From Streptomyces laculatispora (GTDB taxonomy: Bacteria; Actinomycetota; Actinomycetes; Streptomycetales; Streptomycetaceae), in assembly GCF_017353455.1 (NCBI RefSeq), contig NZ_JAFMPZ010000549.1, forward strand, positions 1 through 33,056: a stretch of 33,056 nucleotides of DNA, written 5' to 3'. The first letter of the stretch is position 1. Each line of letters starts with the position of its first letter. The notes under the pieces are model-generated. The model saw nothing but the letters and a program-made list of their open reading frames with translations. It had not been told where the DNA came from and did no database searches. The translations under genes were made by a program, and so were the position numbers. Of this stretch, positions 7,621 to 15,874 are shown one piece after another.

Positions 7621-10083
7621 TCACCCCTCCGTCTTGAAGGTGAAGGCGTCCAGGTCGAACAGGTTTCCCTGGCCGGTGGGCCCCTTGAAGACGAGGAAGA
7701 GTTCCGTGGTGCCGGCGGGTGCGTTGCTCACGTTCGCCGAGACGTCGGTGAAGTTCTCCCAGCCGCCGGTGGGTGCGACGGTCAGGGTGGAGAGCAGGGG
7801 GCCGGTGGGGGAACCCGCGCGCACCTCCAGCGTGCCGCCGGGACCGGCGGAGGAGACCCGGGCCGAGACGCCGGTGGCGTTGGACAGGGCGTACGGCTCG
7901 AAGGAGATCCAGTCGCCGTTGTCGGTGAAGCCGACGGTGGCGCCGCCCTCGGCCGTCCCGTGCTGGGCGGGCTCGATCCCGGACTGGGCGGCGAAGTGCT
8001 CGCCCTGCCGGTGCCGGGGCTGGAGGATGCTGTCGCCGTGGGTGGTGAGCCCGCCGGCGTCCGTGTACTCGGCGTCGAGGACCCCGTAGATGTTGGCGGC
8101 GCTGTCGTGCTCGCCGTCGACGGGGACGTCGATGGTGCCGGAGCAGCCGTTCTTCGAGGTGATCTGGTGGCGGTGGCTGTCGTGGCCGAGCAGATAGGTG
8201 ACCTTGACCTTCGAGCAGTCGACCGCGCCGTCCTCCGGGTCGGTGACGGTGACGGTGAAGGGCACGGAGTCGCCGAAGGAGAAGAGTCCGCCGTCGGCGG
8301 GCGTGGTCAGGGTGACCGCGGGGGCGGTGTTGCCCGCGGTCACGACGAGACTGGCGGTGCCGGTGAGCCCCTCGGGGTCGGTGACGGTCAGGGTCGGCCG
8401 GAAGGTCCCGGCGGTGGTGTAGGTGTGGTGCGGATCGGCCTCGGCGGAGGTGGCTCCGTCACCGAAGTCCCAGGCGTAGTGCAGCGCCCCGCCCTCGGGG
8501 TCCGCGCTGCCGGCCGCCGAGAAGGCGACGTCGAGCGGGGTCGGGCCGGACGTCCGGTCCGCCGCGGCCCTGGCGACCGGGGAGCGGTTGCTGCCCGCCA
8601 GGTACTCGACGCGGTACAGCGCCTGGTTGTTGGAGCCGGTGCCGTAGTCCAGGACGTACAGCGCACCGTCCGGGCCGAAGGCGGAGTCCATGACCTGGGT
8701 GCCGGTCCACGGGAAGGTGTCGATCGTCCCGGGTGACCCGTCGGCCTTCACCTCGACCGGCTTGATCCATGCGCGGCCGTACTCGGTGGCGAAGAAGCGG
8801 CCGTCGAGCGAGGCGGGGAACTTGACGGCCGAGTCGAGGTCCGCGTCGTAGTGGTAGACGGGACCGGCCATCGGCGATTCGGAGCCGCCGCCGAACTCGG
8901 GCGGGGAGCCCGCGTCACCCGCGTACCTGATCCAGGCGGGCCGCACGGCGGGCAGCGTCGGCAGGCCGGTGTTGCGGAAGGAGTTGTTGGCCGGACCGGC
9001 CGCGCAGTCGTACTTCGCGCCGGAGGGGCCGCTCGGGAAGGTGTACTCGTTGTACGTCTCCGAGGGGGTGTTGGTGCCCGTGCAGTAGGGCCAGCCGAAG
9101 TTGCCCGGGCCGGTGACGCGGTCGAACTCGACCTGGCCGCTGGGGCCGCGGCCGGCGTCGGTGGTGCCGGCGTCGGGGCCGTAGTCGCCGATGTAGACGG
9201 TGCCGGTCGGCTTGTCGACGGACATCCGGAACGGGTTGCGGAAGCCCATCGCGTAGATCTCCGGCCGGGTCCGGTCGGTGCCGGGGGCGAAGAGGTTGCC
9301 GGCCGGGACGGTGTAGCCGCCGGATGCGGTGGGCTTGATCCGCAGCAGCTTGCCGCGCAGGTCGTTGGTGTTCCCGGAGGAGCGCTGGGCGTCGAACTGC
9401 GGGTTGCGCCCGGTGCGTTCGTCGATGGGGGCGTAGCCGGCGGACTCGAAGGGGTTGGTGTCGTCGCCGGTGGTCAGGTAGAGGTTCCCGGCGGCGTCGA
9501 AGTCGATGTCACCGCCGACGTGGCAGCACTGGCCGCGGTCGTTGGGGACTTCGAGGACGACCTTCTCGCTCGCGGTGTCCAGCGTCCCGTCGGCCTTCAG
9601 GGTGAACCGGGAGAGGTTGAGGTGCCCCTTCCACGGTTCGAAGTCGGCGGCCGTTCCGGTGACGGGGGCGTCACCGGCCGGGGTGTTCAGGGTGGGTGAG
9701 TAGTAGAGGTAGAGGTAGCGGTTGGCGGCGAAGTCCGGGTCGGCCGCGACGCCCTGCAGCCCTTCCTCGTCATGCGTGTAGACATCGAGCTTGGCAGCGG
9801 TCTTCGTCGCCCCGGAGGCGTCGGTGAGCCGGACCGTGCCGTCCCGGGCGGTGTGGACGACGGACCGGTCCGGCAGAACGGCGAGGGACATGGCCTCGCC
9901 CAGTTCGGCCGCACCGAGAGCCAGTTGGACCTGCTGGTAGTCGGCGGCGGGGATGTCGGCCGCCGCGTGGACCGCGGTGGGGGCTGCGGGCGCGGCCACC
10001 GCGGCACCCGCGGCGAGGCCGCCGGTGGCGACCAGGGTGAGCGCGGTGACGAGTCTGGACCACAGGGGTGGGGACAGAGGCAT
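7621..10083 (-). CDS. Secreted PQQ-type sugar dehydrogenase with PKD and CBM6 modules
   Basis: An 820-residue exported protein. The signal peptide is about residues 1-31. A glucose/sorbosone dehydrogenase beta-propeller spans about 48-495, with landmarks CCHVGGDIDFDAAGNLYLTTGDD (186-208, shown in part), NDLRGKLLRI, MGFRNPFRMSVD and GPVYHYD. A PKD domain follows (about 502-583, with YAWDFGDG), then a roughly 100-residue beta-rich segment, then a CBM6 module (about 700-818) resembling that of the next gene. It would oxidise sugars at bound polymers, with PQQ as the family cofactor. No PQQ synthesis genes are in the window. The ATG at 10083 has GGAAGGAAG upstream. It is first in a two-gene operon with the ThuA-GH99 gene. 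Confidence 0.88.
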   Translation of the reverse strand: MPLSPPLWSRLVTALTLVATGGLAAGAAVAAPAAPTAVHAAADIPAADYQQVQLALGAAELGEAMSLAVLPDRSVVHTARDGTVRLTDASGATKTAAKLDVYTHDEEGLQGVAADPDFAANRYLYLYYSPTLNTPAGDAPVTGTAADFEPWKGHLNLSRFTLKADGTLDTASEKVVLEVPNDRGQCCHVGGDIDFDAAGNLYLTTGDDTNPFESAGYAPIDERTGRNPQFDAQRSSGNTNDLRGKLLRIKPTASGGYTVPAGNLFAPGTDRTRPEIYAMGFRNPFRMSVDKPTGTVYIGDYGPDAGTTDAGRGPSGQVEFDRVTGPGNFGWPYCTGTNTPSETYNEYTFPSGPSGAKYDCAAGPANNSFRNTGLPTLPAVRPAWIRYAGDAGSPPEFGGGSESPMAGPVYHYDADLDSAVKFPASLDGRFFATEYGRAWIKPVEVKADGSPGTIDTFPWTGTQVMDSAFGPDGALYVLDYGTGSNNQALYRVEYLAGSNRSPVARAAADRTSGPTPLDVAFSAAGSADPEGGALHYAWDFGDGATSAEADPHHTYTTAGTFRPTLTVTDPEGLTGTASLVVTAGNTAPAVTLTTPADGGLFSFGDSVPFTVTVTDPEDGAVDCSKVKVTYLLGHDSHRHQITSKNGCSGTIDVPVDGEHDSAANIYGVLDAEYTDAGGLTTHGDSILQPRHRQGEHFAAQSGIEPAQHGTAEGGATVGFTDNGDWISFEPYALSNATGVSARVSSAGPGGTLEVRAGSPTGPLLSTLTVAPTGGWENFTDVSANVSNAPAGTTELFLVFKGPTGQGNLFDLDAFTFKTEG

Positions 10084-10225
10084 GAACGCTTCCTTCCTGA
10101 CGGTGCGTGGGGTTGTCAGGCAAGGCGCTGTCGCGCTTTGCGACGTGCGTGTACTGCCGGGCGAGCGGCGATGCAGCCAGGTTCTTTCCTCCCTGCCGCG
10201 CCGAGATGCCCTACCGGAGTGAGCT

Positions 10226-10260
10226 TTTTGCATGCTGGCAACGCAAAATTAATATGTCAA
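10226..10260 (-). promoter_or_regulatory. Candidate promoter with internal operator for the sugar-enzyme operon
   Basis: On the minus strand TTGACA (10260-10255) matches the -35 consensus. A palindrome, TTTTGC and GCAAAA separated by 11 bases (10226-10231 and 10243-10248), falls between it and the expected -10 position. The stretch is conspicuously AT-rich. The layout suits a repressor that blocks RNA polymerase, such as a LacI or ROK type; no such gene is nearby. The -10 (CAGCAT) is weak. Confidence 0.4.
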
Positions 10261-10365
10261 GGTCGTATCCAAATTCCCGCCGGATGCCCCGTACAGCCAT
10301 CCGGCGCCGGTTCGGGACACATTCCGATGACGGAAGCGCTTCACCTATCTAGGGTTCGCAGAGTG

Positions 10366-11829
10366 ATGCCACTTTTGCCTGCACTCCAGGATCCCGCCGG
10401 TCCGCCGGCCGCCCGCGAAGCCGTCCGGTTCGGCGAACAGTCCCTGACCTACGCACAGTTGGCCGCCGCGGCCGATGCGCTCGCTGCCCGGATCGCCGGT
10501 GCCGGCCGGGTCGCGGTCTGGGCCGCCCCGGTCCCGGAGACCGTGGTCGCGGTGGTCGCAGCGCTCCGGGCGGGGGTGCCCGCCGTACCGCTCAACCCGA
10601 AGACGGGCGAGCGGGAGCTGGCCCATATCGTCGCCGACAGCGCACCGTCGACGGTGCTGGCCGCGGCCGGTGACGTACTGCCGCCCGCGCTGGCCGCGTT
10701 GCCCCGGGTGGACGTGGACGTGGACACCGGGGAGCCGGCCCGCTCCGCCGCCCCCTTCGCCGAGCCCTCACCCGAGTCCCCGGCCCTGATCGTGTACACC
10801 TCCGGCACCACCGGCCCGCCCAAGGGCGCGGTCCTGCCGCGCCGGGCCATCGCCGCCACCCTGGACGCGCTGGAGGACGCCTGGCAGTGGACCGGCGACG
10901 ACGTCCTCGTCCACGCGCTGCCGCTGTTCCATGTGCACGGCCTGATCCTCGGCGTCCTCGGCCCGCTGCGGCGGGGCGGTTCGGTGCGCCATCTCGGCCG
11001 GTTCTCCACCGAGGGCGTGACCCGGGAGCTGGAGTCGGGCGGCACGATGCTGTTCGGCGTGCCGACGATGTACCACCGGATCGCGGAAGCGCTTGCCGGC
11101 CCCTCCGCGTCCGACGGGCTCGCGAAGGCCCTGGCGGGTGCCCGGCTGCTGGTCTCCGGGTCGGCCGCGCTGCCGGTCCACGACCACGAGCGGATCGCGG
11201 CGACGACCGGCCGCCGGGTCATCGAGCGGTACGGCATGACGGAGACGCTCATGAACACGGGCGTGCGGGCCGACGGCGAACCGCGCCCCGGCACCGTCGG
11301 CGCCCCGCTGCGCGGCGTCGAGCTCCGCCTGGTCGAGGAGGACGGCAGCGCGCTCGCCGACCCCGCGTCCGTCGGCGAGATCCAGGTACGCGGCCCGAAC
11401 CTGTTCACCGGCTACCTCAACCGCCCCGACGCGACGGCCGCCGCGCTCACCGCCGACGGCTGGTTCCGTACCGGGGACATGGCCACCCTCGACCCCGACG
11501 GGTACGTACGGATCGTCGGCCGCAAGGCCACCGACCTGATCAAGAGCGGCGGCCACAAGATCGGCGCCGGTGAGATCGAGAACGCCCTCCTGGACCACCC
11601 GGGCGTCCGCGAGGCAGCCGTCACCGGCGAACCCGACCCGGACCTGGGCGAGCGGATCGTCGCCTGGGTGGTGCCGGCCGACCCCTCGTCCCCGCCCCCG
11701 GCCGACGAACTCGCCGGTCATGTCGCGGCCCAGCTCTCCCCGCACAAGCGGCCGCGCACGGTCCGCTACCTGGACGCGCTGCCACGCAACGACCTGGGCA
11801 AGATCATGAAGCGGTCGCTCCATGGCTGA
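10366..11829 (+). CDS. matB: Malonyl-CoA synthetase MatB
   Basis: A 487-residue ANL-superfamily ligase that makes malonyl-CoA, and often methylmalonyl-CoA, from the free acid, ATP and CoA. The motifs are the P-loop YTSGTTGPPKGAV near residue 142, LFHVHGLILG, the A5 motif ERYGMTET, GWFRTGDMA, and the A10 lysine in NDLGKIMKR near the C-terminus. The sequence agrees closely with my memory of the structurally characterised S. coelicolor MatB. The ATG at 10366 is used; an in-frame GTG precedes it, and AGGG lies 11 bases upstream. It overlaps the carboxyltransferase gene by 8 bases. The products are polyketide and fatty-acid extender units, or intermediates in malonate use. Confidence 0.92.
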   Translation: MPLLPALQDPAGPPAAREAVRFGEQSLTYAQLAAAADALAARIAGAGRVAVWAAPVPETVVAVVAALRAGVPAVPLNPKTGERELAHIVADSAPSTVLAAAGDVLPPALAALPRVDVDVDTGEPARSAAPFAEPSPESPALIVYTSGTTGPPKGAVLPRRAIAATLDALEDAWQWTGDDVLVHALPLFHVHGLILGVLGPLRRGGSVRHLGRFSTEGVTRELESGGTMLFGVPTMYHRIAEALAGPSASDGLAKALAGARLLVSGSAALPVHDHERIAATTGRRVIERYGMTETLMNTGVRADGEPRPGTVGAPLRGVELRLVEEDGSALADPASVGEIQVRGPNLFTGYLNRPDATAAALTADGWFRTGDMATLDPDGYVRIVGRKATDLIKSGGHKIGAGEIENALLDHPGVREAAVTGEPDPDLGERIVAWVVPADPSSPPPADELAGHVAAQLSPHKRPRTVRYLDALPRNDLGKIMKRSLHG

Positions 11830-13258
11830 CCGGCTGTCGGCCCGTGCGGCGATCGCCGCCGTCACCGCGGACTTCACCGAGTCCACCGCCCCGCGCGAGG
11901 ACACCGCGGCCGACGGACCGCTCGACTGGACGGGATACGCGGACTCCCGGGCACGGGCCACCGCCCGCACCGGTGAGCGGGAGTCCGTCGTGCACGGCCT
12001 CGCCACCCTCGGCGGCCACCCCTGCGTCCTGGTCTCGTTCGAGTTCGGGTTCCTCGGCGGCTCGCTCGGGCAGCGCACCGGGGACCGGCTGGAGGCGGCG
12101 TACGAGGAGGCCGTGACCCGGCGGCTCCCCCTCGTCTCGCTGATCGCCACGGGCGGCAGCCGGATGCAGGAGGGCATGATCGCGCTCACCCAGCTGCACC
12201 GGGTGGCCCGTGCCTCGGCGCGGCTGCGGGCGGCCGGTCCGGCGCAGCTCGCGGTCCTGCGCGACCCGACGACCGGCGGCGGCTGGGCGACCCTGGGCGC
12301 GGGCGCCGATGTGATCCTGGCGCTGCCGGGGGCCCAGATCGGGTTCGCCGGCTCCCGGGTACGGCCGCCCGGCGCGGACCCCCTCGCGTACACCGCCGAG
12401 GGCCAGCTGGCGGCCGGCCAGATCGACGCGATCGTCCCGCAGGAGGAGCTGGCCGCCACCCTGGGCCACTGGCTGGGGGCGCTCGCCCACCGCGACCCCG
12501 CGCCGGTGGCCGCGGCGGTGCCGGCCGCGCTCTCCGCGACCGGGGACGCTGTGCCCGCGCCGGTGCCGGCCGCGCTCTCCGCGACCGGGCTCCCGCGGAC
12601 CGGCTGGGACGCCGTGGTCCGGGCCCGGTCCGCGTCACGGCCGCGCGCCGAGGCGTATCTGGACGCCTACTTCGGGATACGGCTCCCGCTCCACGGGGAC
12701 CGCTGCGGGGGCACGGACCCCGGGCTGCTCTGCGGGTTCGGGCTGCGCGAGGGGCGGCCCGTCGCGTACGTCGCCCAGTGCGGCACCGCGACCCGCCCGG
12801 CCGGCTACCGCACCGCGGCCCGGGTGATCAGGCTGGCCGACCGGCTCGGCGTCCCGGTCCTCACCCTGGTCGACACCCCGGGCGCGGCCAATGACGCCGA
12901 GGCGGAACGGGCCGGTGCGGGTGCGGCCATCGCCGACGCCTTCGCGGCGATCGCGGCCGCCCGGGTCCCCGTCACGACCCTGGTGATCGGCGAGGGCGGC
13001 TCGGGCGGCGCACTGGCCCTGGCCGCACCGGGCAACACCCATGTCACCGCCGACAGTTATTTCTCGGTCATCGCCCCGGAACTCGCGGCGGCGATCCTGA
13101 AGCGCTCCCCGGACCAGGTGCACGCCACGGCGGACCAGCTGCGGCTGCGTCCGCAGGACCTGGTGGACCTGGGAGTCGCCCGCTCCGTCGTACGGCCCGG
13201 TCCGCCGGACGCCGGCACGGGCTCGGCGCGCACAGGAGGCGATGGGTCGATAGCGTAA
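11822..13258 (+). CDS. Fused acyl-CoA carboxyltransferase (AccD-like plus AccA-like)
   Basis: A 478-residue crotonase-fold protein with two carboxyltransferase halves. The beta-like half spans about residues 45-210 (FGFLGGSLGQRTGDRL, GGSRMQEGM). The alpha-like half spans about 275-455 (LTLVDTPGAANDAEAE, VIGEGGSGGALAL). They are joined by an alanine and proline-rich linker that contains a 15-residue tandem duplication. No zinc finger, biotin carboxylase or biotin carrier gene is nearby. It may be part of an acetyl- or propionyl-CoA carboxylase using distant subunits, or may act on malonyl-CoA made by MatB, for example by decarboxylation (inference). The ATG at 11822 lies inside the end of matB, implying coupled translation. 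Confidence 0.85.
   Translation: MADRLSARAAIAAVTADFTESTAPREDTAADGPLDWTGYADSRARATARTGERESVVHGLATLGGHPCVLVSFEFGFLGGSLGQRTGDRLEAAYEEAVTRRLPLVSLIATGGSRMQEGMIALTQLHRVARASARLRAAGPAQLAVLRDPTTGGGWATLGAGADVILALPGAQIGFAGSRVRPPGADPLAYTAEGQLAAGQIDAIVPQEELAATLGHWLGALAHRDPAPVAAAVPAALSATGDAVPAPVPAALSATGLPRTGWDAVVRARSASRPRAEAYLDAYFGIRLPLHGDRCGGTDPGLLCGFGLREGRPVAYVAQCGTATRPAGYRTAARVIRLADRLGVPVLTLVDTPGAANDAEAERAGAGAAIADAFAAIAAARVPVTTLVIGEGGSGGALALAAPGNTHVTADSYFSVIAPELAAAILKRSPDQVHATADQLRLRPQDLVDLGVARSVVRPGPPDAGTGSARTGGDGSIA
12516..12589 (+). repeat. In-frame 45-base tandem duplication in the carboxyltransferase linker
   Basis: A 29-base unit at 12516-12544 recurs exactly at 12561-12589, a period of 45 bases or 15 codons. 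The encoded motif VPAALSATG appears twice. It lies in the flexible linker between the two catalytic halves, so it changes only linker length. Confidence 0.85.
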
Positions 13259-13298
13259 TAAAGGGGACACATCGTCGAGCAGAAGAGAGGGCCGGGTC

Positions 13299-14096
13299 AT
13301 GGCCGCAGAATCAGAGGGCACTCCGTGCTGGGCCGATGCGACGTTCGGCGACATCCAGGGTGCGAAGCGCTTCTACGGTGAGCTGCTGGGCTGGACCTAC
13401 GGCGACTCGCTGCCCGAGTTCGGCAACTACACCCAGGCCTACGTGGACGGCAAGGCGGTCGCCGCCCTGATGCCGCCCGTCCCCGGCCAGGAGGTACCGG
13501 CCGCCTGGACCCTGTATCTCGCCTCGCCGGACGCCGCGGCCACCACCGCGAAGATCCGCGAGCACGGCGGCGAGGTGCTGGTGGAACCCATGCAGGTCGG
13601 CGAGTTCGGCACGATGGCGCTGGCCCGCGACCCGGGCGGGACGGCCTTCGGGGTGTGGCAGGCGGGCAGCCACGAGGGGTTCGGTGCGCGCAACGTGCCC
13701 GGCGCCTACAGCTGGGCCGAGGTCTTCACCCGGGAGCCGGAGAAGGCGGACGCCTTCTTCCGCGGCGTCTTCGGGTACGGGGTGAAGCGCGTCGAGGACG
13801 ACGAGATCGACTTCACGCTCTACGACCTGGGAGCGGACCCGGTGCTCGGCCGGATGAAGATGACGGAGGACTTCCCGCCGGAGGTGCCGCCTTACCTGAA
13901 CGTGTACTTCACCGTCGCGGACTGCGACGCGGCCGTGGAGAAGGCCAAGGCGCTCGGGGCGCAGCTCCGGTTCGGCCCGCTGACCATCCCGTTCGGCCGG
14001 TTCGCGTCCCTGACCGACCCGCAGGGCGCACCGTTCTCGCTGATCGACAGCACGACGACCGGCGGCGAGATGCCGAAGGTCACGAACGTCTCCTGA
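13299..14096 (+). CDS. Two-domain VOC (glyoxalase/bleomycin-resistance fold) protein
   Basis: A 265-residue protein with two tandem vicinal-oxygen-chelate domains, about residues 1-120 and 132-255. The first opens GTPCWADATFGDIQGAKRFYGELLGW and the second GAYSWAEVFTREPEKADAFFRGVFGY (both shown in part by their key residues). Each ends in the usual DPxGxxF-type strand (DPGGTAFGVWQ, DPQGAPFSLID). Actinomycete relatives include the Cfp30B antigen type and putative hydroxylases; the substrate is unknown. The ATG at 13299 is preceded by AGAGAGGG. It stands alone on the plus strand, 40 bases after the carboxyltransferase stop, and converges with the MFS gene at 14140. Confidence 0.85.
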   Translation: MAAESEGTPCWADATFGDIQGAKRFYGELLGWTYGDSLPEFGNYTQAYVDGKAVAALMPPVPGQEVPAAWTLYLASPDAAATTAKIREHGGEVLVEPMQVGEFGTMALARDPGGTAFGVWQAGSHEGFGARNVPGAYSWAEVFTREPEKADAFFRGVFGYGVKRVEDDEIDFTLYDLGADPVLGRMKMTEDFPPEVPPYLNVYFTVADCDAAVEKAKALGAQLRFGPLTIPFGRFASLTDPQGAPFSLIDSTTTGGEMPKVTNVS

Positions 14097-14139
14097 CGGG
14101 GCCGCGGCTTCGGTCCGGGCACAGGTCCGCGGACAGCCC

Positions 14140-15432
14140 TCAGGCCTCGGGATCGCGTGCGTCGTACCGCGCGAACCGGGGCCACCGCAGGGCCAGCACC
14201 GCCACCGCGGCCACGCACGCGATCCCTCCCCCGGTCACGGCCACGCCGGGCGAGACGAGATCGGCGACCGATCCGGCCAGGAAGTCGCCGAGCCGGGGGC
14301 CGCCCGCCACGACGACGATGAACACGCCCTGGAGCCGCCCCCGCATCCCGTCCGGCACAGCGGCCTGGAGCATGGTGTTGCGGAAGACCATCGAGGTGGT
14401 GTCGGCCGCCCCCGCGAGCGCCAGGAAGATCAGCCCGAGCCAGAGCTGCCGGGTCAGCCCGAACACCGCGACGGCGGTCCCCCAGCTCGCGACCGCGAAG
14501 AGCACGGCGAGCCCGTGCCGCCGGATCCGCCCCAGCCAGCCGGAGAACACCCCGCCCAGCAGCGCCCCCAGCGCCGGGGCGGCGACCAGCAGTCCGGTGG
14601 TCTTCGCGTCGCCCCCGTACCAGAGGACGGCGACGACGGGGAACAGTGCGCGGGGATTGGCCAGCACCATGGCGCACATGTCGGTGAAGAAGGTCATCCG
14701 CAGATGGGGCCGGGTCCCCAGGAACCGCAGCCCGTCCATCACCGACGCCCGCTTCGCGGCCCCGGCGGCCCCCTCCCCCCGGTCCGGCAGCATCGAGGGC
14801 AGCCGCCACATCGCGTACAGCGAGGCGGTGAAGGTGACGGCGTCGATGCCGTACGCGGCCCGGTACCCCCACCAGCCGACGATGAGCCCGCCGAGCATCG
14901 GTCCGACGAGCCCGCCCGTGGTGCTGGTCATGGAGTTCAGCGCGTTGGCGGCGGGCAGCTGTTCGGCCGGCAGGAGGCGGGCGATCATCGAGCTGCGGGC
15001 CGGTGAGTTGAGCGCGAAGCAGACGGCCTGGAGCGCGACGACCGCGTACAGCAGACCCACCCGCTCCACCCCGGCGACGGTGATCGCCACCAGCCCGACG
15101 GAGAGTACGAACGACCCGAAGGCACTGGCCAGTCCCAGCCTGCGCCGGTCGACGGTGTCGGCGACGGCGCCGCCGTAGAGCCCGAAGACGACCAGGGGCA
15201 CGAGCGAGCAGAATCCGATCAGCCCGACGGAGAAGGCGGACCCGGTGAGGTCGTACACCTGGAGCGAGACGGCGAGCGCCGTCATCCCCTGCCCGACCCA
15301 GGAGACCGTGTTCCCGAACCAGAGCCGCCGGTAGTCGGGGGAGGTCCGCAGCGGGGTCAGGTCGGCGAATATGCGGGCGCGAGGGGCGGGCTCATCGGCC
15401 TCGTCCGCCGTTTCGGTCAGGGATTCGGTCAC
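14140..15432 (-). CDS. MFS exporter of the EntS/MFS_3 type
   Basis: A 430-residue major facilitator protein with an N-terminal acidic cytoplasmic tail and about twelve hydrophobic helices. The conserved opening LTPLRTSPDYRRLWFGNTVSWVGQGM and the loop GGAVADTVDRRRL are typical of the MFS_3 exporter group, which includes enterobactin exporter EntS and several drug exporters. The substrate is unknown. The GTG at 15432 has no purine-rich Shine-Dalgarno; a TACCAT hexamer lies five bases upstream, which would fit a leaderless message. It has no adjacent regulator. Confidence 0.85.
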   Translation of the reverse strand: MTESLTETADEADEPAPRARIFADLTPLRTSPDYRRLWFGNTVSWVGQGMTALAVSLQVYDLTGSAFSVGLIGFCSLVPLVVFGLYGGAVADTVDRRRLGLASAFGSFVLSVGLVAITVAGVERVGLLYAVVALQAVCFALNSPARSSMIARLLPAEQLPAANALNSMTSTTGGLVGPMLGGLIVGWWGYRAAYGIDAVTFTASLYAMWRLPSMLPDRGEGAAGAAKRASVMDGLRFLGTRPHLRMTFFTDMCAMVLANPRALFPVVAVLWYGGDAKTTGLLVAAPALGALLGGVFSGWLGRIRRHGLAVLFAVASWGTAVAVFGLTRQLWLGLIFLALAGAADTTSMVFRNTMLQAAVPDGMRGRLQGVFIVVVAGGPRLGDFLAGSVADLVSPGVAVTGGGIACVAAVAVLALRWPRFARYDARDPEA

Positions 15433-15437
15433 GGAGG

Positions 15438-15720
15438 ATGGTATCGGCCGGAAGGCCTGAGCCGGGAGGCGGCGGGGACGACGGTGGTCACCGCGGCGCC
15501 GGGGAGAACGGGGACGGGCACGGCTCCGCCGCTTGGCACATCGAGGCGTACAGCCGCTTCGTCGCCCACGGGGAGGCCGGCATCGTCGAGGGGTGGTTGT
15601 CCCTCCCCGCCCCGCGCGACCGCCGCCGCTTCGTCTCCGCCGTGGAGAAGGTGCTTCCCGAGTGGCTCTCGGGCCGGTGCGGCGCCCAGCAGATCAACCC
15701 TGAGGATCGCCGGGTCAGTC
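15438..15720 (+). pseudogene. Probable decayed coding fragment
   Basis: The plus-strand frame from about 15520 to 15690 has strong G/C third positions and a protein-like sequence (AWHIEAYSRFVAHGEAGIVEGW, then RRRFVSAVEKVLPEWLSG, shown in part). Both ends look wrong. The only upstream start, ATG 15438, has GGAGG directly touching it. After about 15700 the codon bias collapses, while the frame runs on into the convergent SRPBCC gene. It is most simply the remnant of a helical protein after deletion or frameshift. No family is recognised. Confidence 0.35.
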
Positions 15721-15742
15721 GGCCGCGCCGGAGAGTGCCGCC

Positions 15743-15871
15743 ATGTGCACGACCTGCACGGCCCGGCTTCTGGAGGACCGGCTCTCGGTACGTCTGCTCG
15801 ACGCCCGGCGCGCCGGAGGGAGCACCCTGCCGGCGCCCCTGCCGGCGTCGGCGGCTCCGGTCACCGAGTAG
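15743..15871 (+). CDS. Possible 42-residue small protein
   Basis: An ATG at 15743 with GGAGAG seven bases upstream opens a 42-codon frame ending TAG. Its N-terminus MCTTCTARLLEDRLS holds a CxxC pair (C2, C5), and about 88 percent of third positions are G or C. It ends just before the convergent SRPBCC gene. It could be real, or part of the decayed fragment before it. Confidence 0.35.
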   Translation: MCTTCTARLLEDRLSVRLLDARRAGGSTLPAPLPASAAPVTE

Positions 15872-15874
15872 GGG

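Noticed and set aside
3744-7637. 1297-codon plus-strand open frame
   Set aside because: It spans the AsnC gene, part of the transporter and the antisense of the ThuA-GH99 gene. Low-complexity composition and no start context mark it as a GC-bias shadow.
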